Origin: Heterostelium multicystogenum
Taxonomy: Eukaryota > Evosea > Eumycetozoa > Acytosteliales > Acytosteliaceae
Assembly (NCBI GenBank): GCA_003667245.1
Contig: RCNN01000239.1
Coordinates: 1 to 48,871 of the forward strand
Direction: 5' to 3'
Length of the DNA stretch: 48,871 bases
This document shows positions 9,887 to 20,804 of the stretch, piece by piece; the first letter of the stretch is position 1; each line of letters starts with the position of its first letter. The position numbers and the translations under genes were made by a program. The notes beneath the pieces were generated by a model. The model had not been told where the DNA came from and did not search any database. It saw nothing but the letters and a program-made list of their open reading frames with translations.

Positions 9887-11285
9887 GTGCCCAAGCAACT
9901 GCACGTGAATTTGTTTGAGATGAACTGCGTCAGCCACATCGTCCATGGTTTGTGGGTGCACCCGGACAACAACCGGCACCGTTTCAATGACCTGGACTAT
10001 TGGACCGAGCTGGCGCAGTTGCTGGAATACGGCACCTTTGACGGCGTGTTCCTGGCCGATGTGATTGGCACTATGACCGCTTTTCGCGACGGCCCCGAGA
10101 CCTCGCTGCGTGAGGGCATGCAGATTCCCAGCAACGACCCGCTGCTGGTGATTCCGGCGATGGCCGGGGTGACCAAGAACCTGGGTTTCGGCGCGACCTT
10201 TTCCACCACCTACGAACCGCCGTTCGCCTTTGCGCGGCGCATGAGTACGCTCGATCACCTGACCAAGGGGCGGGTGGGCTGGAACATCGTCACCTCGTAT
10301 TTGCCGAATGCGGCGCGCAACTTCGGCATGACACTGAGGTGGTTCACGATCACCGCTACGAGATCGCCGATGAATACCTCGACGTGCTGTACAAGCTTTG
10401 GGAAGGTTCCTGGGACGATGACGCGGTGATTGTCGACCGTGAGCGTCGGATCTACACCGATCCGGACAAGGTGCGCTATATCAACCACGTGGGGGAACAC
10501 TTCAGGGTTGCCGGCCCACACTTGTGCCAGCCTTCGCGGCAGCGTACGCCGGTGTTGTTTCAGGCTACGGGGTCACCGGCCGGGATCGAGTTTGCCGGGC
10601 GGCATGCCGAAGTGGTGTTTACCGGTGGTAATGATGCGCCGGCGGTGCGGGCGAATATCCAGGCGATGCGGCAGAAGGCGGTTGAGCATGATCGCGATCC
10701 GGCGGGGTTGAAGTTTATTGTGATGGCGGGGGTGATCGTTGGACGGACGGATGAGGAGGTGAGTGCCAAGCTCGACAGTTATCGCAAGTTGGTGAGTGTC
10801 GAGGCGTCGCTGGCTCACGGGCAGTCGGCGATTGATTTGACGGCGTATCCGCGGGATACGTTGATCAGTGATCTGGTGAGTCGGCAGGTCAAGGGGTGGG
10901 AGAGTTTGAGCCGGTACAAGGCGGACTCCACTGTTGGGGCGGTATTGGCGCAGCTGGTGGGTTTAATCGCGAGCGGTTTTTTGTCGCGGGTACGCCGACG
11001 GTGGTGGCGGACGCGATTGAGAAATGGCTGGATGAGGATGGGATCGACGGGATTAACCTGAGGCAGTATTTGTCGTTTGAGACGGCGCGGGACTTTATTG
11101 AATTGGTGGTGCCGGAGTTGCGTCGTCGGGGGCGGTTTCGTGAGCGGTACAACGAGGGGGAGACGTTGCGGGAGCGGTTGTTTGGGGCTGGGCGGGCGCG
11201 GTTGCCGGGGGACCACTTTGGGGCGCGTTATCGGGATCCGGCGGCGTTGCTGAAGCCGGCGTTGCCATTGCGGTTTCCGGCGTGA
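9887..11285 (+). CDS. FMN-dependent monooxygenase of the NtaA/SnaA/DszA family
   Basis: Luciferase-like TIM-barrel oxygenase that uses FMNH2 from a separate reductase. Family text includes VHPDNNRHRFNDLDYWTELA, TFDGVFLADV, FAFARRMSTLDHLTKGRVGW followed by NIVTS, and PVLFQATGSPAGIEFAGRHA. The start is probably the GTG at 9887, eight bases after AAAGGAG; an in-frame ATG lies at 9854. Frame changes occur near 10335 and 10965, the second being one missing G. DszA and NtaA cleave C-S or C-N bonds, which fits a scavenging operon. The last third uses many more G- and T-ending codons than the first part. The stop codon coincides with the outer edge of a long inverted repeat. Confidence 0.88.
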
Positions 11286-12150
11286 GGTTTGTGTACATAT
11301 CCGTTGCTGCGGTAACGGCGGCTTATGGTTCCGCTCTTACAGCGGGTCACTTTTGGCAAGCGCCCGGAATGCCGGCCCAGCCAAAAGTAACCAAAAGGTC
11401 TTTGCCCCACCACTCGGTGCCTCGCCCAGGCTCGGCATGCCCGCACTCCGGCCCGGTTCCGCGGGCCGCCGCGACGGGCCATCCATGGCCCGGCGCGGCT
11501 AAATCGGCTTCCCTGCCGATTTACCCGCTCCACCGTGCCTACTTGCGGCCATCGTGGTTGACGGGGCCCGCAGATCAAGATCAAAAGCAGATCAAAAGCG
11601 AGAGCACAGCGGCCTCCCGGCCGGCTTGAGTGTTAAAAGCAAAAGCAAAAACCAGAGCGAAAACAGATCTGCTTTTCTGTGGGAGCGGGCTTGCTCGCGA
11701 AAACCTGAGAGCGCCGCGTTCATTCAGGATGCCGGCGTCATCGTTAACGACCTTCGCGAGCAAGCCCGCTCCCACATTTTTGACCGTGCCCGCTTTAGAT
11801 TTTGATTTGGCTTTTGCTCTTCAACACTCAAGCCGGCCGGGAGGCCGCTGTGCTCTTGATCTGCTTTTGATCTTGATCTTAGGCGCCCCGTTAAACCACG
11901 CTGGCCGAACGCAGGCTTTGGAGCGTGGGTAACCCGGCAGGACGCCGGGTTAGCCGCGCTGGGCCAAGGATGGCCCATCGCGGCGGCCCACGGTCCAAAG
12001 CCGGAGTGAGGGCACACCGAGCCTAAGCGAGGTGCCGAGTGGTGGGGCAAGAGCGTTTTGCTTACTTTTGCGCTGTTCAAAAGTGAGCCGCTGTAAGAGC
12101 GGAACCATAAGCCGCCGTTACCGCAGCAACGGATATGTACTCAAACCTCA
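11283..12150. repeat. 868-bp long inverted repeat with nested REPIN
   Basis: The left arm (from 11283) reads TGAGGTTTGTGTACATATCC... and the right arm ends at 12150 as its near-exact reverse complement. Both arms carry the same blocks inward: a GTTGCTGCGGTAACGGCGGC segment, a CCCCACCACTCGG segment, a GGCCATCC(A/T)TGGCC segment, and AGATCAAAAGCAGATCAA-type tails. The loop holds an inverted REP pair at 11679-11776. Arms are about 350-400 bases with scattered mismatches. No convincing gene lies inside. It starts on the stop codon of the upstream oxygenase gene and probably ends operon 1 transcription. Large imperfect palindromes of this kind are known in the P. fluorescens group. Confidence 0.85.
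11679..11776. repeat. REPIN, family A (inverted REP pair)
   Basis: TGTGGGAGCGGGCTTGCTCG at the left and its reverse complement at the right (11753-11776) enclose about 50 bases of unrelated sequence. The same pair occurs at 35857-35946. This is a common Pseudomonas REP doublet. Confidence 0.9.
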
Positions 12151-12253
12151 CGCCCCCAAGGCCAGCTGTTGCCTGACCAACACCTCCCACACACATTGTC
12201 GTTTTCACCAATCCCCCAACCCCCAACCCCCCCTGTTTACAGGCCCAAAAACC

Positions 12254-12269
12254 CGGCATGCCTTGTGCA
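12254..12269 (+). promoter_or_regulatory. Sigma54 (-24/-12) promoter of operon 2
   Basis: CGGCATGCCTTGTGCA has GG-N10-GC and the same GGCATG core as the operon 1 and receptor 2 sites. The binding-protein start at 12305 lies 36 bases downstream. It sits just outside the long inverted repeat. I saw no copy of the 13-mer candidate activator site in the short region 12151-12253. Confidence 0.55.
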
Positions 12270-12304
12270 ATGACCCAGTTCCCGGACTTTAGGCCTGACC
12301 CATC

Positions 12305-13967
12305 ATGCAAGAACCCGCCCCTTACCCGCGACGATCCAGCCCGTTGCTCCTTATCGGCACCGCCACACTCTGCGGCCTGCTCCTGGGCTGTGGCCAAGGC
12401 AGCTCAACCGTCACCCGCAGTGACCAGCCGGTAAAGGGCGGCACCCTCGTGTACGCCACCGACCGCGAACCCACCTGCCTCGACCCCCACGTGGCCGGCG
12501 ACATGCCCCAGGTGTTCGTCGCCCAGCAGTACCTCGACTCCCTGGTCTCGATGGACGCCGACGGCCGCATCGGCCCCTGGCTCGCCAAGACCTGGGAAGT
12601 CTCCCCCGACGGCCTGACCTACACCTTCCACCTGCGCAACGACGTGCACTTCACCGACGGCACCCCGTTCAACGCCGCGGCGGTCAAGGCCAACCTCGAC
12701 CACATGGCCAACCCCAAGACCCAATCCAGCACCGCAGGCGGCTACATCCGCCAATACCGCAGCACCGACGTGCTCGACGAATACACCGCAGTGGTGCACC
12801 TCGCCACGCCGTACGCGGCCTTTCTTGAAGTCCTCGCCCAAGGCTTCCTCGGCATCGAGTCCCCCACAGCCCTGCTGCGCTCGCGCGATGTGAACTGCGA
12901 AAGCCCGGTCGGCAGCGGCCCGTTCAAGGTCGTGCGCTGGGACCGGCAAAGCCAGGTCGAGCTGGTGCGCAACCCCGACTACAACTGGGCGCCACCCACC
13001 GGCAAGCACCAGGGCCCGGCCTGGCTCGACCGGATCGTCTGGAAGTTTATCCAGGAACCTTCCGTGCGCTTCGCCTCGTTGCAGGCTGGCGAGGTCGACG
13101 TGATCGAAGCGTTGCCGCCCGAATCCCACGAGGCCGCTCGACGCAACCCGGACCTGACCCTGGTGATCGCCCAACGCCCCGGCAACCCCACCAACGGCAC
13201 GCTGAACATTACCCGTGCGCCGTTCGATGACGTGCGAGTGCGCGAAGCCTTCGTGCGCAGTTTCCGACATCGAGGGCGCGTTGAAGAGCGTGTACTTCAA
13301 CGAATTCCCCCGCGCCGGCGGGCCGCTGAGCCCTGCCACGCGCTTTTACAGCCCGGAGTTCCAGCACGCCCAGGATTACGACCCGGCCCGGGCTGCTCAG
13401 TTACTCGACCAGTCCGGCTGGACCCAGCGCGACAGCGAGGGCTACCGCACCAAGGACGGCAAGCGCCTGCAAGTTCACGTGGTGATGGGCAACCGCACGC
13501 CACCGTCGGAATACACCCTGTGGGAACAGGTGCAGGCCACCACCCGGCAGGTCGGCTTCGAGCTGATCGTCGACCAGATGAGTGACGTGCAGGCCACCAA
13601 ACGCCAGGCCGACTGGGACTACGACATTCGCCTCGGCTACTGGAACACCAACACCGCCGACGTGCTGCGGATCATCTTCGGCAGTGAGTTCATCAGCCCG
13701 GCGGGTGTCGGTGGTTACCACCAGAACACCGCAGGCTTCAGTGATCCGGCGTTCGACACGCTGATCCGGCAAGCCCTCACCACCCAGGACAGCGAGCAGC
13801 GCCGGGCGCTGTATTACCAGGCGCAGAAAATCGCTTCCAGCCAGTACCTGCAATTGACCACCTACCCGCAAAGCACGCGGCTGGGTATCTACAAGACCAC
13901 CCAGGGCGTGCGGCTGGAGCCGTCGCTGGCGGTGACTTATCTCTATGACGCATGGGTGAACAAATGA
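12305..13967 (+). CDS. ABC transporter solute-binding lipoprotein, peptide/opine type, operon 2
   Basis: Periplasmic lipoprotein with a signal peptide ending in the lipobox LLLGC (Cys near residue 29). Family-5 text follows: KGGTLVYATDREPTCLDPH, WLAKTWEVSPDGLTYTFHLR, SPVGSGPFKVVRW, NPDYNWAPP and RAPFDDVRVREAF. About 550 residues, normal for the family. One frame change near 13262 splits it. The end overlaps the next start by ATGA. It is a paralog of the protein at 2323-4026. Confidence 0.92.
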
Positions 13968-14944
13968 GCGACACATCACTTGCCAACCCACGGCGCGAGC
14001 GCCTGGCCCGGCTCGGCAAACGTGCGCTGTGGCGCCTTGCCGGCGGCGTGCTGGTGCTCTGGGCGGTGGCCACGCTGACGTTCTTTGCCTTGCGCCTGAT
14101 GCCCGGCGATCCGGTGCAGGCGATCCTTGGCGGCCCGAGCGGCAACCCCACCCCCGAGACCATCGCCGAAGCCACCCGCGAGTACGGCCTCGACAAACCA
14201 CTGGCGGTGCAATACGCGTTGTACCTCGGGCGACTGGTGCAGGGTGACCTGGGGGTTTCCTATTCCCAGCACCTGCCGGTGACCCGAGTGCTCGCCGAGC
14301 AATCCTGGCCGACCCTGGAGCTGACCCTGACGTCCCTCGCCCTGGCCTGGGTCCTGGTGCTGGCGCTGACGGTGCTGACCGCCGGCCGCGACGCTGGGTT
14401 GCCAGCCTGGCCTCGTTGGCCGAAACCCTGGCCGCCGCGCTGCCGCACTTCTGGCTGGGGATTCTGCTGCTGGCGGTGTTTTGCGTTCGGCCTGCGGCTG
14501 TTCCCGCCGGCAGGCAGTGATGGCTGGCGCACCCTGGTGTTGCCGTCGTTCGCCCTGGCGATTCCGCTGGCCGGGTTTATCGCCCAGGTCACCCGCGAAT
14601 CCCTGGATTTGACCCTCGACCAACCCTTCATCCTGACCGCCCGCACCCGTGGCCTGAGTGACTTCAACGTGCGCTTCAAACACGCGTTGCGCCACGCCGT
14701 GTTGCCGGGCATCTCGCTGTCGGGCTGGGCCATCGGCGCGCTGATCAGCGGTGCCGTGGTGATCGAAGTGATTTTTTCCCGCAAGGGCCTCGGCCGCCAG
14801 TTGTACCAGGCGGTACAGGCCCAGGACCTGCCGCTGACCATCGGCATCAGCCTGGTGGTCGCCGCCGGCTACGTGCTCGCCAATATCCTGGTCGACCTGT
14901 TGTACCTATGGGTCGACCCTCGCCAACAGGAGCTTCCAGCATGA
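13964..14944 (+). CDS. ABC transporter permease, DppB type, operon 2
   Basis: Inner-membrane permease of the second importer. The first helix (VLVLWAVATLTFFALRLMPG), the loop text EATREYGLDKPLAVQYALYL and the EAA loop QPFILTARTRGLSDFNVRFK match the family. A stretch near residues 145-172 (about 14392-14480) is in the wrong frame because a missing C and an extra T compensate, so the frame is open but about 29 residues are scrambled. The start at 13964 is chosen for its ATGA overlap with the binding protein. Confidence 0.92.
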   Translation: MSDTSLANPRRERLARLGKRALWRLAGGVLVLWAVATLTFFALRLMPGDPVQAILGGPSGNPTPETIAEATREYGLDKPLAVQYALYLGRLVQGDLGVSYSQHLPVTRVLAEQSWPTLELTLTSLALAWVLVLALTVLTAGRDAGLPAWPRWPKPWPPRCRTSGWGFCCWRCFAFGLRLFPPAGSDGWRTLVLPSFALAIPLAGFIAQVTRESLDLTLDQPFILTARTRGLSDFNVRFKHALRHAVLPGISLSGWAIGALISGAVVIEVIFSRKGLGRQLYQAVQAQDLPLTIGISLVVAAGYVLANILVDLLYLWVDPRQQELPA

Positions 14945-15804
14945 GTGACCTGACCCTGGAAACACCGCTGCCCGCGCTGCGGATTCAGCGCACCACTCGC
15001 ACGCTGCGCCTCGGCCCGCTGTTGGCGATTACCTTTCTGTTGCTGGTTATCGTCGCGGCGCTGGTGCCGCAGTTGTTCGCCTACAGCGACCCGCTGGCCA
15101 TCGTGCCCCGCGATGCGTTTCATTCGCCGAGCCTGGCCCACTGGTTCGGCACCGATCAGTCGGGGCGGGATATTTTTTTCGCGGGTGATCCATGGCACCC
15201 GCCAGTCGTTGTTCATCGGCCTGGCTGCAACCGCTATCGCCATGAGCATCGCCATCGTTCTCGGCCTGTTGGGCGGGCTGGCGGTACGCGGGTGGACCGC
15301 GGCGTGGGTTGGTTGCTGGAAGTGCTGTTTGCGTTTCCGAGCCTGATCCTGGCGCTGTTGTTCGTGGCGATTTTCGGCAGCGGCATCGGCCCGCTGATCG
15401 TCGCCACCGGGCTGGGCAGTGCACCGGGTTATGCGCGGATGGTCCGTGGCCAGGTGCTGGCGGTGCGCAACGCGGGCTATATCGAAGCCGCCCGCGCCCT
15501 CGGGCATCCGCCGCTGCGCATCATCCTGCGCCAGTTGCTGCCGAACGCCATGCGCCCGTTGATCGTGACCCTGACCATGGGCGTGGGCCAGGCGATTGTC
15601 TGGGCCTCGGCCCTGAGTTTTCTCGGCCTGGGCGCCCGTCCGCCGGCACCGGAGTGGGGGACCATGTTGTCCATGGGCCGCGACTTCATCGCCAACGCCT
15701 GGTGGCTGACGTTCTTCCCCGGGCTGTTCATCGTATTGACCACGCTGTCGACCACGGTCACTGGCCGTTACCTGCAACAACGCCTGGAGGGCCGTCTTTC
15801 ATGA
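14941..15804 (+). CDS. ABC transporter permease, DppC type, operon 2
   Basis: C-type inner-membrane permease. HWFGTDQSGRDIF and the EAA loop NAGYIEAARALGHPPLRIIL are diagnostic. Between about 15180 and 15305 the open frame is a wrong-frame translation enclosed by two compensating indels; the correct family sequence is readable in another frame over the same bases. Overlaps by ATGA at both ends. Paralog of the gene at 7332-8195. Confidence 0.92.
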   Translation: MSDLTLETPLPALRIQRTTRTLRLGPLLAITFLLLVIVAALVPQLFAYSDPLAIVPRDAFHSPSLAHWFGTDQSGRDIFFAGDPWHPPVVVHRPGCNRYRHEHRHRSRPVGRAGGTRVDRGVGWLLEVLFAFPSLILALLFVAIFGSGIGPLIVATGLGSAPGYARMVRGQVLAVRNAGYIEAARALGHPPLRIILRQLLPNAMRPLIVTLTMGVGQAIVWASALSFLGLGARPPAPEWGTMLSMGRDFIANAWWLTFFPGLFIVLTTLSTTVTGRYLQQRLEGRLS

Positions 15805-17517
15805 GCGACCAGAAACGCTTGATCGTTGAAGGGCTGTCCATCGAGTTTGCCGGGCAGTCGGTGGTGCGCAATCTGTCTTTCACCCTGGAGCCTGGCAAGA
15901 CCCTGGCGCTGGTGGGCGAATCCGGCTCCGGTAAAAGCGTCACCGCCCGCAGCCTGATCGGCCTGGCGGGTGCGGGCGCGAAGGTTACGGCGCGCACCTT
16001 GAGTTACGACGGCGTGGATTTGCTCAGCCTGTCGGAGCGTGGCTGGCGTCGTTTGCGTGGCAATGGCATCGGCTTCGTGTTGCAGGACGCACTGGTGTCC
16101 CTCGACCCGTTGCGGCCGGTGGGCAAGGAAATTCTCGAAGTGCTGGAGACCCATCGCTGGGGCGACCGTCGCAGCCGTGGCGAACGCGTCATTGAACTGC
16201 TGGATCTGGTGGGCGTACCCGAGCCGCAACTGCGTGCGCGCCAGCGCCCCGATCAACTCTCCGGCGGCCTGCGCCAGCGTGCGCTGATTGCCAGCGCACT
16301 GGCATTGAACCCCGGCCTGGTGATCGCCGATGAAACCGACCACGGCGCTGGATGCCACGGTGCAGGCGCAGATCCTGCAGGTATTGCAGCAGATCAAGGC
16401 CCGTGGCGATTCGCTGCTGATCATCAGCCATGACCTGGCAGTGGTCGCGCAATTGGCCGATGAGGTGCTGGTGCTGCGCCACGGCGAAGTGGTGGAGCAG
16501 GGCCCGATGGATCAGGTGCTGCTCAACCCGCGCCACGCCTACACCCGCTCGCTGCTGGATGCGGTGCCCGCCGAACATGCCCGTGGCACACGCTTGTCGC
16601 CGGAGCGCAGCAACGCGGTGGCGCAACCACGGCCGGGCGCGGATTCGCCGGTGTTGCTCAAGGCCTCCGGGCTGGGCAAACGGTATGTCGGCCCCGATCA
16701 ACAGTCGCGTCAGGTGGTGGATAACGTCAGCTTCGAGCTGCGCGCCGGTCGCACCCTGGGCATCGTCGGTGAATCCGGCTCCGGCAAAACCACCGTGGCA
16801 CGCATCGCCCTCGGCTTGCTGCAACCGGATGCCGGTGAGGTGCGTTTTCTCGACCAGCCATGGGCCGCGGCAGGTACCGAGCGGGTCGAGGAAAAGACCC
16901 GCCGTGTGCATCGCCGGGATATCAGCGTGATTTATCAGGACCCGCTGAGCTCGTTCGACCCGCGCTGGACGGTGGGGCAGATCCTCAGTGATGCGCTGGA
17001 CGTTGCCGGTATCGACGCCGAGCAACAGGCGGCCCGCGTGACACAGTTGCTCGACCAGGTACGCCTGGCGCCGCAATTGGCCGAGCGCCGACCGTTGCAA
17101 CTGTCGGGCGGGCAGCGCCAGCGCGTGGCGATTGCCCGGGCGATTGCCAGCAACCCCAAAGTGATTATCTGCGACGAGCCGGTGTCGGCGCTGGACGTGT
17201 CGGTGCAGGCCCAGGTCCTGGATCTGCTGGCCGACCTGCAAGCCTCGCTGGGCCTGGCCTACCTGTTTATCTCCCACGACCTCGGGGTGATTCGCCACGT
17301 CAGCGACGAAGTGTTGGTGATGCGCCACGGCCAGGTGGTGGAAAGCGCCAGCGTCGAGACGTTGTTTGAATCGCCCCAGCACGAATACACCCGGCGCCTG
17401 CTGGGCGCGGTGCCACGCCTGCCCGGCAGTGGCACGCAGTTGGTGGTGCCGGCCCTGGAGCCGGAAAACCCCGGTTGGCTGTTTGATGAATCGCGCCTGT
17501 GGAAAATCGCCATCTAG
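15801..17517 (+). CDS. ABC transporter ATPase with two nucleotide-binding domains (DppD-DppF fusion), operon 2
   Basis: Energises the second importer. Domain 1: GESGSGKSVTAR (near 15916), LSGGLRQRALIASALA (near 16258), IADE at Walker B. Domain 2: GESGSGKTTVAR (near 16767), LSGGQRQR (near 17104), IICDEPVSALD. Oligopeptide C-terminal extensions follow each half. One extra A in the run 16333-16335 breaks the frame inside Walker B of domain 1. Both fused ATPases in this window have LSGGL instead of LSGGQ in domain 1, which supports their paralogy. Confidence 0.93.
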
Positions 17518-17537
17518 ACCTGAATCAAGGAAGTGCC

Positions 17538-18747
17538 ATGAGCAAGTTGTCTGCTGTACCCACGCCGCCGGTTGTAACGGTGGCCGAACTGAACGCCCGT
17601 GCCGACCGCATCCTGCCGCAGATTGCCGCCGGCGCTGCGCAACGTGAGCGTGACCGCCAACTGCCGTATGAGGCCGTGGCGCAGATCGCCCAGGCCGGGT
17701 TGTTTACCGTGCGGATTCCCAAGCGGTTTGGCGGCGCCGGTGGTTCGGTCAAGGACGTGATTGCCTTGCTGATTCGCATCGCCTCGGCCGACTCCAACGT
17801 GGCCCAGGCGCTGCGCCCCGGTTTCGGGTTTGTCGAAGGCCTGCTGGCGTCCCGCGCCGAGGGGGCGGAGGAGGAGCGCGAGCGTTGGTTCGGGCGCTAC
17901 CTGCAAGGCGCCGTGATCGGCAATGCCGGCTGGGAAGTCGGCGGTGCCAACGGTTCGATCAGTGCGCGCATCGTGCGTGACGGCGAGCACTTTCGCGCTT
18001 GCGGCAGCAAGTACTACAGCACCGGTTCGTTGTATGCCGATTGGGTCAGCGCCGTCGCCCTGGACGAGAATGACCAGCCCGTGTCGTTCATCCTGCCGCG
18101 CGACCGCCAGGGCCTGGAGTTGCTGGATGATTTCGACGCCATGGGCCAGCGCCTGACCGCCAGTGGCACCACCCATCTGCATGATGTGCAGGTGTTGGCC
18201 AGCGAGATCCGCACCCGCACCGTTGAGGAAGGCAAGCGCACGATTGTCACGCCGTTCCTGCAAGTGTTCCTCGCGGCGGTGCAGGCCGGTATAGCGCGAA
18301 ATGCGCTGAATGATGCGGTGACCTTTGCCAAGGAGCATGCGCGGCCGATCAAGCACAGCAGCGCCACGCGCTCGGTGGATGACCCGTACGTGGAACTGAG
18401 CGTGGGCGACGTTTTCAGCCCGGGCTTTTACCGCCGAAGCGGTGGTGTTGCACGCGGCGGACTCCATTGACCGCGCCTGGGCTGCGGATCTTGATGCGGT
18501 GGCCGTCGACCAGGCGGCAGTGGACGTGGCCCAGGCGCAATACATCGCGGCGGAGTCGGCGCTCAAGGCCGCCGAGCTGGTGTTCGACGTGGGTGGCGCT
18601 TCCACCACCGGCCGCGCGCATAACCTGGACCGGCACTGGCGCAACGCGCGCACCGTGGCCAACCACAATCCCCGGCACTGGAAAGCCGCAGCCGTGGGCG
18701 CCTGGCAACTCAAGGGCACGCCGCCTCCGACATCGGGGCTGTTTTGA
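17538..18747 (+). CDS. DszC/SfnB-like flavin-dependent monooxygenase, operon 2
   Basis: Second oxygenase of the acyl-CoA dehydrogenase fold, paralogous to 4981-6231. It has AGLFTVRIPKRFGGAGGSVK, the beta-domain text SKYYSTGSLYADWVSAVALD, TASGTTHLHDV and the C-terminal NLDRHWRNARTVANHNP signature. The ATG at 17538 follows CAAGGAAGTGCC, 20 bases after the ATPase stop. One frame change near 18418. Expected to need FMNH2 or FADH2 from a reductase that is not encoded in this operon. Confidence 0.85.
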
Positions 18748-20189
18748 ACAAAAGCCCTCGACCTTTCACACCCCTTGGGCGAGGTGGGCACCGGGCATGC
18801 GCGCCGGGTGCCGATGATCATCGGCTGTGCGCTGTTCATGGAACTGATCGACGCCACGGCAGTGCTCACCGCGCTGCCGCAGATGGCCCAGGATTTCGGC
18901 GAGCCCAGCGTGCGCATGAACCTGGTGGTGTCACTGTACCTGCTGGCGGTGGCGCTGTTCGTGCCGGTCAGCGGCTGGGCGGCCGACCGGTTCGGGCCGC
19001 GTCGGGTGTTTATCAGCGCCATCGTGCTGTTCACCCTCGCGTCGGTGGCCTGTGCCTGCTCGGGCTCGCTGTTGCAACTGTCCCTGGCGCGTTTGGCCCA
19101 GGGCGCCTCGGGGGCGATGATGGTGCCGGTGGGGCAGGTGATCCTGCTGCGCTGGTCGGCGCGGGAAAACCTGCTGCGTGGCCATGTCGTACCTGACGGT
19201 GGCGGCGCTGGTTGGGCCGCTGCTGGGCCCACCGTTGGGCGGGCTGTTGGTGACGGTGCTGTCGTGGCACTGGATCTTCCTGATCAACCTGCCGATCGGC
19301 GTGCTTGGGGTGATCCTGGTGCTGCGCTATATCCCGGACTATTCCGGGACGCCCGGCCAGCCATTGGACGTTCCCGGCCTGTTGCTCAGCGGTGTGGCAT
19401 TGGGCGGACTGGTGTTCGGTTTCGAGGTGCTGGGCCACGGCCTGTTGCCGCGCCAGTGGGCGTTGCTGCTGATTGGCGGCGGGCTGTTGAGTGCCTGGCT
19501 GTATGTCCTGCATGCACGGCGGACGGCGTACCCGTTGATCGATTTTTCATTGTTGAAAATCCCGACCTTCGCGGTGAGCTTCTGGGGCGGCAACCTGATG
19601 CGCATCGGCAGCGCGTCACAGCCGTTTTTGCTGGTGTTGCTGTTCCAGCTGTGTTTCGGGCTTAACCCCGTTGCAGGCGGGGCTGCTGAGCGTGGCCGGT
19701 GGCGTGGGTGCGTTGCTGATGAAAATGCTGGCAGTGCGGATTGTCAGCCGCTTCGGTTTCCGGCGCACCTTGATCGGCAATGCGGTGCTCACCGGTGCAA
19801 CCATCCTGGCGTGCAGCCTGTTCGAGGTATCAACGCCTTACTGGATTGTAATACTGGTGTTATTTGGCAGCGGGATCATTCGCTCGCTGCAATTCAGCAC
19901 CCTGGGGGCGTTGACCTATGCCGACGTGCCACCGGAGCAATCCAGCCGCGCCAGCAGCCTGTCGGCGATGACCATTCAGTTGACGTTGAGTTTATCGGTG
20001 GGCATCGCGGCGGGGCTGCTCGGTTTGATCATGGCCGTGCGCGGGCATGCCACGGTCGAGCAGAGTGATATCGCCTGGATCATGGCGGGTGCCGGATTGC
20101 TGTGTGCCTTGTCGGGGCTGGTTTATCGCAGGCTGTCGCCCCAGGCGGGCTCGGCGATTTATGCAAAACGCGCAGAGGGAATTGGATGA
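18744..20189 (+). CDS. MFS transporter, DHA2 (EmrB/QacA) family
   Basis: Proton-driven inner-membrane exporter with about 14 predicted helices over roughly 480 residues. DHA2 features: LIDATAVLTALPQMAQDF in helix 1, GWAADRFGPRRVF (motif A, helix 2-3 loop), LARLAQGASGAMMVPVGQ, and GPLLGPPLGGLL (motif C) with WHWIFLINLPIGVLGV. The TTG at 18744 overlaps the monooxygenase stop. Frame changes near 18766, 19180 and 19668. In this operon it may export a by-product of substrate breakdown, or protect against a toxic analogue. Confidence 0.88.
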
Positions 20190-20699
20190 TTCGTGCAGCA
20201 CGTATCGAGGACGCAGGTGACATTGCCTGGGTGCATATTCGCAGTTGGCAGCAGGCTTATCGTGAACTGATGCCGGCGGATTACCTGGCTTCGCTGGAGG
20301 CGACGCAGCCTCGGCGTGAAGCCTTTTGGCGGCAGTCGATTGAGCAGGGGAGCGAAGCTGTGTTTGTCGCGCAGGTCGAGGGGCGTGTGGTGGGCTGGAT
20401 TGTTGTCAGCTCGAGTCGTGATGAGGATGCTGATCCAGGCGTAAACCGGTGAAGTGCAGGCGGTGTATGTGCTGGCCGAGCATTGGGGAACGGGGGTGGG
20501 CAGGGCGCTGTGGCTCAGGGGGCTGGAGCATCTCGCGAGCCTGGGCCTGGAGACGGCGACGTTGTGGGTGCTGGCTGAAAACCGGCGGGCAGTGCGCTTT
20601 TACCAAAATGCAGGATGGATAGCGCAGCCCGAATCAAGCCGCACCCTTGCTCGGGGCGGTCGTGAGTTGGAGGAACTTCGCTACCAATCCCAAAAGTGA
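20186..20699 (+). CDS. GNAT-family N-acetyltransferase
   Basis: Small acetyl-CoA-dependent acyltransferase, about 170 residues. IRAARIEDAGDIAWVHIRSW begins the fold; VQAVYVLAEHWGTGVGRALW is the acetyl-CoA binding motif A (the GTGVGRAL loop), followed by ATLWVLAENRRAVRFYQNAG, the motif B region. One frame change near 20445. It overlaps the MFS stop by ATGA, so it is probably the last gene of operon 2. The substrate is unknown; amine acetylation is typical. Confidence 0.85.
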
Positions 20700-20706
20700 C
20701 GCTGAA

Positions 20707-20804
20707 CCTGTGGCGAGGGAGCTTGCTCCCGCTGGGCTGCGCAGCGGCCCCAAAATCCTGGGAGCGCTTCGCACTCCAGCGGGAGCAAGCTCCCTCGCCA
20801 CAGG
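20707..20804. repeat. REPIN, family B
   Basis: CCTGTGGCGAGGGAGCTTGC and its reverse complement at 20779-20804 enclose an inner stem of alternating GC palindromes. It lies directly after operon 2, where it may act as a transcription end or mRNA-stabilising hairpin. Confidence 0.88.

Noticed and set aside
9128..10258. 376-codon minus-strand frame
   Set aside because: Opposite the second ATPase domain and the FMN oxygenase, whose motifs are clear; no recognisable domain in the antisense product.
11283..12150. Insertion sequence or MITE with a transposase
   Set aside because: The arms are long and imperfect, no transposase frame exists inside, and no target duplication was seen at the edges.
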